NCBI GenBank assembly: GCA_949127775.1
Contig: CASBQF010000152.1
Span: 1-41,438, forward strand
DNA from: Oscillatoriales cyanobacterium PMM_0080
Lineage (GTDB): Bacteria > Cyanobacteriota > Cyanobacteriia > Cyanobacteriales > Microcoleaceae
DNA length: 41,438 nucleotides
Direction of reading: 5' to 3'
The notes under the pieces are model-generated. The model made no database searches. It had not been told where the DNA came from and worked only from the letters and a program-made list of their open reading frames with translations. The position numbers and the translations under genes are program-made. Positions 33,658-41,339 of the stretch are shown here, piece by piece. Position 1 is the stretch's first letter. Every line of letters begins with the position of its first letter.

Positions 33658-34014
33658 CTAATTTTTGGGTAATCCCGCGACTTCAATTACTGGTCTGATT
33701 TCGACTGTGCCGACGCGCGCCCCTGGAATTCTGCCTGCGATCGCGATCGCCTCGTCGAGATCCTTGGCATCAATTAGGAAGAACCCGCCCAGTTGTTCGC
33801 GCGTTTCTGCGAAGGGGCCATCGGTAACAAACTTTTTGCCGTCGCGCACCCGAACGCTAGTTGCGGTTGCTACAGGGTGCAGCGGGGCGCTCGACAGAAA
33901 CTGTCCATTTGCATGGAGTTCTTGTGCAAGCTGCCCGGATTCCACATAACAATGCTCGCGATCGCTCTGGTTTATGGCGTTTTCTTCCATGTAAATCAGC
34001 AGCAAATATTTCAT
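33658..34014 (-). CDS. YciI-family DGPF-domain protein
   Basis: A 118-residue protein: MKYLLLIYMEENAIN, the eponymous TDGPFAETREQLGGFFLIDAKDLDEAI, and a GTVEIRPV end. These ferredoxin-like-fold proteins are the standard neighbours of ECF42-type sigma factors; their biochemical activity is unresolved. A strong Shine-Dalgarno GGAGG (34022-34026) is 7 bases before the ATG. A TGTCGA-N17-CGAC promoter candidate lies 34-60 bases upstream. It is the first gene of the seven-gene minus-strand run and divergent from the sigma gene. Confidence 0.92.
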   Translation of the reverse strand: MKYLLLIYMEENAINQSDREHCYVESGQLAQELHANGQFLSSAPLHPVATATSVRVRDGKKFVTDGPFAETREQLGGFFLIDAKDLDEAIAIAGRIPGARVGTVEIRPVIEVAGLPKN

Positions 34015-34020
34015 TGATTA

Positions 34021-34193
34021 GCCTCCGTTGTTTGCCTGTATAAGTAAGTCGAACGCCGATCGCCCAAATCGACACCTCCCCAGAAATTTTTGGTCATCAG
34101 GTTAAGATTTTGGTTTACCTCCATTGCTTACCTGTATAAGTAAGTCGAACGCCGATCGCCCAAATCGACACCTCGCCAGAAAATTTTGCTCAT
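34021..34193. promoter_or_regulatory. Duplicated ECF-type promoter region between YciI and sigma genes
   Basis: A unit of about 77 bp occurs twice, 96 bases apart (about 34021-34097 and 34117-34193). Each copy holds, on the minus strand, TGTCGA then 17 bases then CGAC (copy 1: 34074 to 34048; copy 2: 34170 to 34144). On the plus strand the same bases read AGTCGA-N17-CGAC, so the element is nearly symmetric. Copy 1 is placed to drive yciI. The plus-strand reading of copy 2 ends 22 bases before the sigma ATG. As I recall, the reported ECF42 consensus is TGTCGA near -35 and CGA(C/T) near -10. Both copies keep the GGAGG of the yciI leader. Confidence 0.7.
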
Positions 34194-35445
34194 GATTCCA
34201 AACGCAAAACCAGACGTAAGCCAAGCCATTGACTCCGTTTATCGCTCTGATTGGGGTCGGATTGTCGCCACTGTAATCCGGCTGGTTGGGGATTTCGACG
34301 TAGCCGAAGAGGCGGCGCAGGAAGCCTTTACGGCTGCTGTGAATCAGTGGCAGACTGCCGGAATCCCCGATCTCCCGCGCGCATGGCTGATCAAAACAGC
34401 TCGATTTAAGGCGATCGATCGCCTCAGACGGCGGACGCGACTTGCCGAAAAACTTGAAGTGTATGCTGCATCAGAGTCGATCGATACCATCGAAGAGCCC
34501 TATGACGAAACAAGTGAAATCCCCGACGAACGGCTGCGGTTGATTTTCACCTGCTGTCACCCTGCGCTGGCGATCGAGGCTCAGGTTGCTTTGACGCTGC
34601 GTTTGTTGGGCGGCCTGGAGACGGATGAGATCGCACGCGCCTTTCTCGTGCCGACGGTGACGATGGCGCAACGGCTGGTACGTGCCAAGCGCAAGATTCG
34701 TGACGCGGGCATTCCCTACACAGTGCCGGAGACGAAGGATTTGCCCGATCGGGTGGATGCAGTGCTGACGGCGATCTATCTCATCTTTAACGAAGGCTAT
34801 GCGGCGACGCATGGCGAAGCAATCGTGAGAGCCGAGCTCTGTACCGAAGCGATCCGGCTGGGGCGACTCGTGAGGATGTTGATGGCACCGCAACCGCCAG
34901 CGGAAGTGACTGCTCTCCTGGCCCTGATGTTGTTGCACGACTCACGGCGCGATGCGCGTCTGGATGAGTCTGGCGACCTGATCCTACTCGAAGATCAAGA
35001 TCGCAGTCGCTGGAACAGGGCGCAGATTGTCGAGGCGCTACCGCTAGTTGAGGAAGCATTCCGTGGCGGGCTGGGGCCGTTTGCTTTGCAAGCTGCGATC
35101 GCAGCAGTGCATTGTCGGGCGGTGCGGGCTGAAGATACAAACTGGCAGCAGATAGTCCAGCTTTATAATCTACTCGAACGCTTACAGCCTTCGCCAATTG
35201 TGTCGCTGAATCGGGCAGTGGCGATCGCAATGGTAGATGGGCCGCAGGCTGCGATCGCGCTTCTGGATGCGATCGCTCCCGAACTCGATAGCTACCACCT
35301 GTTTCATGCCGCGCGGGCCGATTTGTTGCGCCGTATGGGAGCATCAACAGAAGCCGCGCACAGCTATGAGCGAGCATTGGCGCTAGTCACGAATGATAGC
35401 GAACGTCGTTTTCTCGATCGGCGGTTGCGCGAAGTTCAGCCCTAA
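34192..35445 (+). CDS. ECF42-like RNA polymerase sigma factor with C-terminal DUF6596/TPR extension
   Basis: A 417-residue ECF sigma factor. Region 2 covers about residues 10-80 ([40 protein letters not shown]) and region 4 about 105-165 ([36 protein letters not shown]). The long extension (about 180-417) starts with the hallmark [13 protein letters not shown] and ends in TPR-like helices ([37 protein letters not shown]). This architecture and the adjacent DGPF gene are the ECF42 signature. In that group no anti-sigma factor is present, and the C-terminal extension is thought to be needed for activity. Start ATG at 34192; the TTG two codons upstream is less likely. Confidence 0.93.
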   Translation: MIPNAKPDVSQAIDSVYRSDWGRIVATVIRLVGDFDVAEEAAQEAFTAAVNQWQTAGIPDLPRAWLIKTARFKAIDRLRRRTRLAEKLEVYAASESIDTIEEPYDETSEIPDERLRLIFTCCHPALAIEAQVALTLRLLGGLETDEIARAFLVPTVTMAQRLVRAKRKIRDAGIPYTVPETKDLPDRVDAVLTAIYLIFNEGYAATHGEAIVRAELCTEAIRLGRLVRMLMAPQPPAEVTALLALMLLHDSRRDARLDESGDLILLEDQDRSRWNRAQIVEALPLVEEAFRGGLGPFALQAAIAAVHCRAVRAEDTNWQQIVQLYNLLERLQPSPIVSLNRAVAIAMVDGPQAAIALLDAIAPELDSYHLFHAARADLLRRMGASTEAAHSYERALALVTNDSERRFLDRRLREVQP

Positions 35446-35849
35446 AAGGATTTAACTTAAGCCACACAAGCTGATTTGCGAGCGATCAGTTTAACAGAAG
35501 ATGCTGCAATCCGCGAGTTTATTCTCCATCAGTCGCTTCTATTGAGTGAGTATCATTGATGAAGTTAACGATAGGCTGGCAACACCCATGCACGACCAGA
35601 GTCGATCGGTAATGATGCAACGACTATCTACGACAGGTGATATCGTTTCCGGTTGCATCGGAATTATTAACCGAAATTAGGACACGGCAGTGCCGTCTCC
35701 CTACAATTAATCGCGGTAGGGACACGGCACTGCCGTCTCCTCTATATCATAAGGAGTGCAACCGGAATTGATATGATGGGAAATTAATTTTGGGCGGCGC
35801 AAAGAGTTATTTATCGCGACCAACAAACTAATTGCGATCGGAGGATTCT
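35446..35849. repeat. Gene-free gap with MITE-like element, family A, copy 3 (35640-35774)
   Basis: The first part (35446-35639) shows nothing recognisable. From 35640, ATATCGTTTCCGGTTGCA faces TGCAACCGGAATTGATAT (ending 35774) as terminal inverted repeats with a few mismatches. The interior has GCATCGGAATTATTAACCG and a twice-repeated GACACGGCA-TGCCGTCTCC segment. A clear GGAGG (35841-35845) for the next gene follows. Confidence 0.65.
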
Positions 35850-36416
35850 ATGTCAAGGTATTTCGCAGTAATTACAATTATACTAATGCTCGGAATGGTA
35901 TTGACCCGAGCTTTGCTGATGAAAAGAAAAGGGATAGAAGCAATGAATTTCGGCAAAATAGATAAGACAGATTTCTTGATTCTGCCCTTCGCCTTTTTCT
36001 ATTTCTATATCGTGTTTGCTGCTACATTCAATTTTCCGACAGTAAGCACACAAGAATTTTTTCATTCTGAGGTAATTTCCTGGATCGGAGCGTTTTTTTG
36101 CCTAGCGGGGTTATTGCTGCTATTGTGGAGTCTTGTTTCTTTTGGGCAGAGTTTTCGTGTTGGCATCGATAAAGACCATCCTGACAAACTGATAACGAGC
36201 GGCATTTTCGCTTTTAGCCGCAATCCGATTTATGTGGCATTTGCGTTGATCTTGCTTGGTCAATTTCTGATTTTCTCAAATTTTATACTTTTAGCCTATA
36301 TCGTTGCAGCTATATGGCTGTTCCATCGTCAAGTATTACTTGAGGAAGACTATTTGAAGAAGCATTACGGCAAGGAATATTTGGAGTATTGCGATCGAGT
36401 AAGAAGGTATTTATGA
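35850..36416 (+). CDS. Isoprenylcysteine carboxyl methyltransferase (ICMT)-family membrane protein
   Basis: A 188-residue membrane protein with about five hydrophobic segments. The C-terminal catalytic pattern of the ICMT/PEMT group is present: GIFAFSRNPIYVAFALILLG (the SRNPxY motif), then the LLEEDYLKKHYGKEYLEYCDRVRRYL tail, where the paired Glu and the YxxYxxxVxRY segment bind S-adenosylmethionine. It probably methylates a small or lipid-linked substrate at the membrane; in bacteria the substrate is usually unknown. Start at 35850 with GGAGG 5 bases upstream. It is a single gene following MITE copy 3. Confidence 0.88.
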   Translation: MSRYFAVITIILMLGMVLTRALLMKRKGIEAMNFGKIDKTDFLILPFAFFYFYIVFAATFNFPTVSTQEFFHSEVISWIGAFFCLAGLLLLLWSLVSFGQSFRVGIDKDHPDKLITSGIFAFSRNPIYVAFALILLGQFLIFSNFILLAYIVAAIWLFHRQVLLEEDYLKKHYGKEYLEYCDRVRRYL

Positions 36417-36581
36417 TTTATGGAATCGCACATTCAGTCGTAGTTGCGAACTCAAAGGCGATCGCCCCGCATTGACATGAACCTTTGTTGTACATTTGTC
36501 AACCCTCTTTTGAAACTTAACAGTAAAAAAAAGTGCAAACTCAGATTTTTGGTATTGATGCGATCGACTCTCAAGACACTT

Positions 36582-37529
36582 CTACGAGCATTTCACAGGA
36601 TAAGATTTACCAGCAAAGTCTAGGGTAACGGCTGAGTTTAGCTGAGTCGTGATACTGGGACTGCCCGGTCTAACAATAATACCAGGCTCCATACTAATTA
36701 CGAATGGACTGGTGCCACCAGAAACATCCCGCAAGACTGGAGTTGTCCAAAAGGTGTAGTCACCATCACTGCCTACAAATGCCTCTAAATATCTAACTTG
36801 GCCTTTGCTAGATCCCAAAAGAGCCGTGGCTTTGACGTAGATATTTTGTTCTGAATAGCCATAACGTTTTTGTAGAGAACTTTCAGTCAAAATGTCAAAT
36901 TCTACATCAAAAATAGGCCGTATATCGGGTGAAACTTTTGCCCGACAAGTATGTACCTGTGCCATTGCTACTGTATTGGATGCTGTGGAATTTTCTGTGC
37001 AGGAAACTGGAAATCTCTTGCGCCGAAAATCTACTGATAGAGTTGCATTGAGTTTGGCTGCTGTGTTGGCATATTGCGATCGGCTGGACATCCTAGTGAT
37101 GACAAGCGGTTGATCTTTTTCTATGGTTAATTCCCGCAAAATGGGAGTTGTCCAGTAGTCATAGTCTCCATCTGTTCCGTAGAGGGCATCCCAGACAAGA
37201 ATCTCTTCTGGTGTTTGATCTGGGGGCTGGCGTTTTGTGACAACGGGCAAGTGTTTAATTGACCGATCGATAAAATCAAACTCTACCTCAAACGCGGTTT
37301 TTCCGTAGGGCGCGATTTGCGATCGACAGGTGTACACAGCAGGGGCTGGCGGGGGCGAATTTTGTGAATTGGCAATTGGCGATCGACAGCCAATGCCAAG
37401 TAAGATACAAAATAGGGCGATCGCCAGAGGTTGCAAAACTGCTGCAAGTGTGGGGGATATTAATGATTTAAACCAGAATTTACCGAGCATCTTGTGAATC
37501 AGAAGCAATACCTGAGCCCAGAAATTCAT
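36582..37529 (-). CDS. Exported protein of two homologous halves with WTTPxLRxL motif
   Basis: A 315-residue protein. A hydrophobic segment (about 30-47) ends LLGIGCRS, so it is probably exported and may be a lipoprotein, although the lipobox is imperfect. Two related halves follow: unit 1 (about 66-177) and unit 2 (about 192-314). Each has Y/HTCR at the start, F-x-VEFD, a GTDGDYDYWTTPILREL or GSDGDYTFWTTPVLRDV segment, LNATLSVDF or LNSAVTLDF, and ends with F/YPVxC. The first and last Cys of each unit could form one disulphide per unit. I do not recognise a named family. It stands alone, upstream of nothing obvious on its strand. Confidence 0.75.
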   Translation of the reverse strand: MNFWAQVLLLIHKMLGKFWFKSLISPTLAAVLQPLAIALFCILLGIGCRSPIANSQNSPPPAPAVYTCRSQIAPYGKTAFEVEFDFIDRSIKHLPVVTKRQPPDQTPEEILVWDALYGTDGDYDYWTTPILRELTIEKDQPLVITRMSSRSQYANTAAKLNATLSVDFRRKRFPVSCTENSTASNTVAMAQVHTCRAKVSPDIRPIFDVEFDILTESSLQKRYGYSEQNIYVKATALLGSSKGQVRYLEAFVGSDGDYTFWTTPVLRDVSGGTSPFVISMEPGIIVRPGSPSITTQLNSAVTLDFAGKSYPVKCS

Positions 37530-37565
37530 GTGTTATACCAATTTCATAAAGTAGCGCTAGATATT

Positions 37566-37597
37566 ACCCCCCCAACCCCCCCGCGAGTTCGGGGGGG
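37566..37597. repeat. C-run/G-run hairpin
   Basis: AACCCCCCCGCGAG faces TTCGGGGGGG, giving a 7-bp G-C stem in the 298-base gap between the two-unit protein start and the amt stop. It resembles the CCCCCC...GGGGGG small repeats seen near 9000. No gene is seen in this gap. Confidence 0.5.
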
Positions 37598-37751
37598 CTA
37601 AGACTTCATCCATAGCAAATCTTTAGAAAAATGGTATTACTGAGTAGAAAAAATTGAAAAAGTCGCAAACCATCTTGAAATACATCTGCGTTGATCTGCG
37701 GTTTCGTTATTCATAAAAAGATATGCAATAAGTCTAGTATACCGAATAGTC

Positions 37752-37775
37752 AGACGGCTAATAAATTAGCCGTCT
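37752..37775. terminator. Hairpin downstream of amt
   Basis: AGACGGCTAAT (37752-37762) and ATTAGCCGTCT (37765-37775) form a perfect 11-bp stem about 52 bases past the amt stop. The T-rich tail is on the plus-strand side (TTCTGTTTC), so it is not a textbook terminator for the minus-strand gene. A termination or 3' end stabilising role is plausible. Confidence 0.5.
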
Positions 37776-37827
37776 TCTGTTTCTTCCGTGATTTAAAAAT
37801 GCACAGTTTTCATAATCTCGTCAGGCT

Positions 37828-39537
37828 TCATTTTAGAGCCTCCGATGATCCGTCTCCGTGCGCTGTTGCCGTTGTTTGAATCACATACTCTGGATACGCC
37901 GGGATGCCGTGTTCGTGAATATCCAACCCTTCCATTTCCCCTGCTGCCGATACCCGGAGTAAGCCTAGGGAGTTCACAGCAGCCATCAATGCCATTGCCA
38001 GTGCAAAGGTAGACAGCGTGATAATTAAGCTACCAATCACTTGAGCAGTCAATACCTGGAATCCACCGCCATACAAAAGACCTTTTACTGGTGCAGCATT
38101 ATCGGGAGCAAATGGGCCTGTAGCTCCAAACTGACCCGTCGCAAATAATCCCAGGGATAACGTCCCCCAAATTCCGCAGAATCCATGCACCGGCACTGCT
38201 CCAATGGGGTCATCAATCCGCAGCCACTCTAACAGATCGATGCCAAGGACTACAATCACGCCTGCAATTGAGCCGATGATAATCGAACCGGTTGGACTCA
38301 CCCAATAGCACGGGCAGGTGATTGCTACGAGTCCTGCGAGAAATCCATTGACTGTGAAGCTGATGTCCCATTTTTGGGTTTTGGGAAAGGCGAAGAACAT
38401 CCCTGATAAGCTGCCTGCACAAGCAGCCAGCGTGGTATTGGCTGCAACTCTACCTGTTCCCTGAAAATCCATTGCTGACAAGGTAGAACCTGGGTTGAAG
38501 CCGTACCAGCCAAACCACAGAATTAGTCCTCCGACTGCTGCGATCGTTAAATCGTGCGGCAACATTGGGCCGCCGCCATCACGTTTAAAAACTCGTCCCA
38601 AGCGTGGCCCGAGGACGATCGCCCCAGCCAACGCAATAAATCCACCAATCGTATGTACCACGGTTGAACCGGCAAAATCGCGGAAGCCTGTACCGACGAA
38701 GGGTAGGAAATTACCTTCAGTTCCCATTGTTGCCAAAAATCCATCCGGGCCCCAAACCCAATGTCCGACGATCGGATAAATGAAGCCTGAAACACCAATA
38801 CTGTAAAGTATATCTCCGACAAATCCCGTGCGTCCAATCATTGCACCGGAGGTAATCGTCGAGCAAGTGTCAGCAAAGGCGAATTGAAATAACCAAAATG
38901 CTAAAAACGAGACACCTGTGCTTTGATAGGTTGCTGGAGCACCTTCGAGGAAGAACCAATTTAGGCCAATCAATGGATGGCCACTACTAAACATGAAGGC
39001 AAAGCCGATCGCATAAAATAAAATTCCACACAAGCAGGTATCGACGATACATTCCATCAAGACGTTGACTGTTTCGCGCGATCGGCAAAAACCAGCTTCC
39101 AACATCGTGAAACCCACCTGCATTCCAAACACCAAAAATGCTGCAAGCAATGTCCAGAGGGTATTGATCGGATTGACAATATCGTTGCCTTTGAGTTCTG
39201 GATCGGCCGCGATCGCAGGTGCTCCCACAATATGCGATACCAGAGGGATGGCGACTGTGATCAACAGTAAAATTGCGACGAACTTACCAAACAACAATAG
39301 ATAGGTATAGCGTCGCCATTCTTGATCGCGCAAACGCTCCCGCAAAAGCTGCATCCGCGTCGGGCGTTGAGCTGTATGAGGTTTTAAATTCGGAGTCGTG
39401 ATGGCAGATCCAAAACCGTTTGTGCGATCGGTAGAATCAGAGAGCATCAACACCGATGTCACAATCTGCCAAACCAGTTTGACCAAAATGTTCAAAGGTT
39501 CCAGTGCAAATTTAGCCCATCTACTCTTATTAACCAT
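37828..39537 (-). CDS. amt: Ammonium transporter (Amt/MEP/Rh family)
   Basis: A 569-residue membrane protein. The Amt core begins near residue 120 (NTLWTLLAAFLVFGMQVGFTMLEAG) and has about 11 spans. Conserved pore elements are visible: the Asp and first His in DFAGSTVVHTIGG, the second His in GAVPVHGFCGIWG, and the GWYGFNPGS signature. It conducts ammonium across the cytoplasmic membrane as a trimer. It is longer than usual: about 60 polar N-terminal residues precede MQLLRERLRDQEW and an extra hydrophobic segment (LLLFGKFVAILLLITVAIP) ending AIA-A, possibly a cleaved signal. Met62 is an alternative start. No glnK is adjacent. Confidence 0.95.
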   Translation of the reverse strand: MVNKSRWAKFALEPLNILVKLVWQIVTSVLMLSDSTDRTNGFGSAITTPNLKPHTAQRPTRMQLLRERLRDQEWRRYTYLLLFGKFVAILLLITVAIPLVSHIVGAPAIAADPELKGNDIVNPINTLWTLLAAFLVFGMQVGFTMLEAGFCRSRETVNVLMECIVDTCLCGILFYAIGFAFMFSSGHPLIGLNWFFLEGAPATYQSTGVSFLAFWLFQFAFADTCSTITSGAMIGRTGFVGDILYSIGVSGFIYPIVGHWVWGPDGFLATMGTEGNFLPFVGTGFRDFAGSTVVHTIGGFIALAGAIVLGPRLGRVFKRDGGGPMLPHDLTIAAVGGLILWFGWYGFNPGSTLSAMDFQGTGRVAANTTLAACAGSLSGMFFAFPKTQKWDISFTVNGFLAGLVAITCPCYWVSPTGSIIIGSIAGVIVVLGIDLLEWLRIDDPIGAVPVHGFCGIWGTLSLGLFATGQFGATGPFAPDNAAPVKGLLYGGGFQVLTAQVIGSLIITLSTFALAMALMAAVNSLGLLRVSAAGEMEGLDIHEHGIPAYPEYVIQTTATAHGDGSSEALK

Positions 39538-39626
39538 ATAGGTGTGACCTCATTAATGAAAGTAACCAAGATTTAATTACACAAAATCAACAACCAATCC
39601 GCACCTATAGTGCAGTAACGATAGAC

Positions 39627-39653
39627 ACTCTGAATTACACCAATATTCAGAGT
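39627..39653. promoter_or_regulatory. Operator-like inverted repeat upstream of amt
   Basis: ACTCTGAAT (39627-39635) and ATTCAGAGT (39645-39653) are perfect 9-bp inverted repeats spaced 9 bases, 90-116 bases upstream of the amt start codon. No T-run follows, so a protein-binding site or leader hairpin is likelier than a terminator. Confidence 0.45.
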
Positions 39654-39940
39654 AAGAGACCAACTATATCACGATTATGAATTTGCGAATAAATTAAACC
39701 GGAGAACTATTTTGACCAACAGAGTCGAAATAATTTCAGGTGAATTTAAGTAGCAGTTTAGGCAAAAACTGATGTGATGCCGCGAGTCTGGGTACACTCT
39801 AAAAACTACTCACAAGTTTTTTAGACTTCGTGCTACATCATCGTTGTTTGGCACGATAGCGAATTTCTAGTTGGGATTTCGTATTTTGTACTACTTAATC
39901 ATTGAATACCTCTCTGGATAGTAGCGTCAAGTAAGATTCT

Positions 39941-39954
39941 GTAGCAAATGCTAC
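39941..39954. promoter_or_regulatory. Perfect NtcA-type site GTA-N8-TAC
   Basis: GTAGCAAATGCTAC fits the NtcA consensus GTAN8TAC and is fully palindromic in its outer six bases. NtcA activates ammonium-transport genes in cyanobacteria under nitrogen limitation. The site lies about 404 bases upstream of the amt start. Reading toward amt, TACTAT (a TAN3T box) follows 17 bases after it, shorter than the usual 22 or so. A long leader or an independent small transcript would be required. Confidence 0.5.
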
Positions 39955-40037
39955 AATAAAATAAAAAATTACTCAAGTCCAGCACGATCGAGAAAGGATT
40001 CGCATTTCTAGAGCGTTAAATGACATAGAACTCATTA

Positions 40038-40347
40038 ATACCAACAGTCGCACAAAGTCGTTTGGTGGTATCTTGTGCGTGATGAATTCTAGACCGGCCT
40101 TCGCCTAAACCGAGGGATGATAGGCGATCGGCTTCCGGGGCACCAATATCAGTTAAGATGAAGAGATGGTCGAATTAAAATGCCATAAGTTTTTAGCTAT
40201 GAAACGATGAAATTAGAGGATATCATCTGTAGGGAAACGGCATTGCCATGTCCGGCGGAGATTTATGTAAACAACAGATAATTTTTCTATAATTTAATGA
40301 CTATAGCAAGTTTTTTTCAACTTGACATTATCCCAAATCCGGGTTAG
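40038..40347 (-). pseudogene. Decayed partial copy of the glyoxalase-like gene and its upstream region
   Basis: 40187-40347 and 40038-40186 match the upstream and first roughly 45 codons of the gene at 40490-41161 at high identity (offset about 975 bases). Translated from 40186 it reads MAF, then a TAA stop where the intact gene has GAA, then FDHLFILTDIGAPEADRLSS in frame. Similarity ends after the HHAQ-x-TT region. It is clearly non-functional as protein. The rest of the gap 39538-40489 holds the sites above and nothing else coding. Confidence 0.85.
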
Positions 40348-40489
40348 TTATCTCTTTGACTATCTGGCGTGGTGCGTCGCTACTTAAATCGTTGTCAATA
40401 GCTATAATTCTCGATGGCGACGCACTCTACGGATAACTCGTGCGTATTCTCGAACGATTTAAAGTATAAGAGTAAGTTGCTTGTTCGCT

Positions 40490-41161
40490 TTACCAACTAA
40501 TAATTAGTGGCAATCCTGGTCGAAGATCTACCTGTTGCCCCTGCACTTCTCTATCAAAACCAAGTTCTACATAATACTCGGTTCCGAGTCGTAATTTGAC
40601 CTGATTTGTATCAATTACTGATTGAAGTTCTGGTGATGGATTATTTGCAGTAGGACTGATTAATTCTACACGAGTAATTTCGCGGACACCAATGCCGTGA
40701 TCCAAAGGCTGTAACCCCTCAGCAGGGTCTCGATCTGGACGTTTCCCCGAGGGAGTTTGGAACAGCATTGGTTCAGTCAAGACATCACTATTTGTGGCCA
40801 CCGCAATACTCATCGTTTCAGGGAAATAAGGCGGATGATATGCCCAACTAGAAAATGCTACTGTGTACTCAGAACCTCTGGCTGGACGCAAACAGATGCC
40901 AAAGGGACAGGCGCCATTATGCCGAGAAGTCGATCGCTCCCACAGACGAGTCCGACGAATTGGCTCGGATTGCGCGTCATCAGGAGCGTTAATCCATAAC
41001 AACTCCAACATCGCATTATGGAAAAAGAAACAGCGATTGGTGGTACCTTGTGCGTGATGAATTCTAGAGCGGCCTTCGGCTAAACCGGCGGATAAAAGGC
41101 GATCGGCTTCCGGGGCACCAATATCAGTGAAGATGAAGATATGGTCGAATTCAAATGCCAT
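40490..41161 (-). CDS. Glyoxalase-like (VOC, Glyoxalase_3-type) protein
   Basis: A 223-residue protein. The N-terminus MAFEFDHIFIFTDIGAPEADRLLSAGLAEG and FFHNAMLELLWINAPDD match the larger VOC proteins of the Glyoxalase_3 type. The second half has ITRVELISP and the ending RPGLPLIISW. The N-terminal FDH...ELLW pair would be metal ligands. The substrate is unknown. There is no strong Shine-Dalgarno sequence. The 5' part and upstream region are duplicated at 40038-40347, which shows an earlier tandem duplication. Confidence 0.75.
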   Translation of the reverse strand: MAFEFDHIFIFTDIGAPEADRLLSAGLAEGRSRIHHAQGTTNRCFFFHNAMLELLWINAPDDAQSEPIRRTRLWERSTSRHNGACPFGICLRPARGSEYTVAFSSWAYHPPYFPETMSIAVATNSDVLTEPMLFQTPSGKRPDRDPAEGLQPLDHGIGVREITRVELISPTANNPSPELQSVIDTNQVKLRLGTEYYVELGFDREVQGQQVDLRPGLPLIISW

Positions 41162-41339
41162 AATTTTTTAGCTATAAAACGATGAAACTAAAGGATATCA
41201 TCTGTAGGGAAACGGCATTGCCGTGTCCGGCGGAGATTTATGTAAACAACAGATATTTTTTCTATAATTAATGACTATACCAAGTTTTTTTCAAATTGAC
41301 ATTATCCCAAATCCAGGTTAGGATCGCAAATTAAATAAC

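Noticed and set aside
34787-35377. A 196-codon minus-strand open frame inside the sigma factor gene
   Set aside because: It is antisense to the conserved DUF6596/TPR extension and has low-complexity Ser/Pro/Arg-rich sequence, as expected of a shadow.
39615-39628. Second NtcA-like site GT-N10-AC near the amt start
   Set aside because: It matches only the relaxed four-base consensus, which is expected often by chance, and has no TAN3T box at the right distance.
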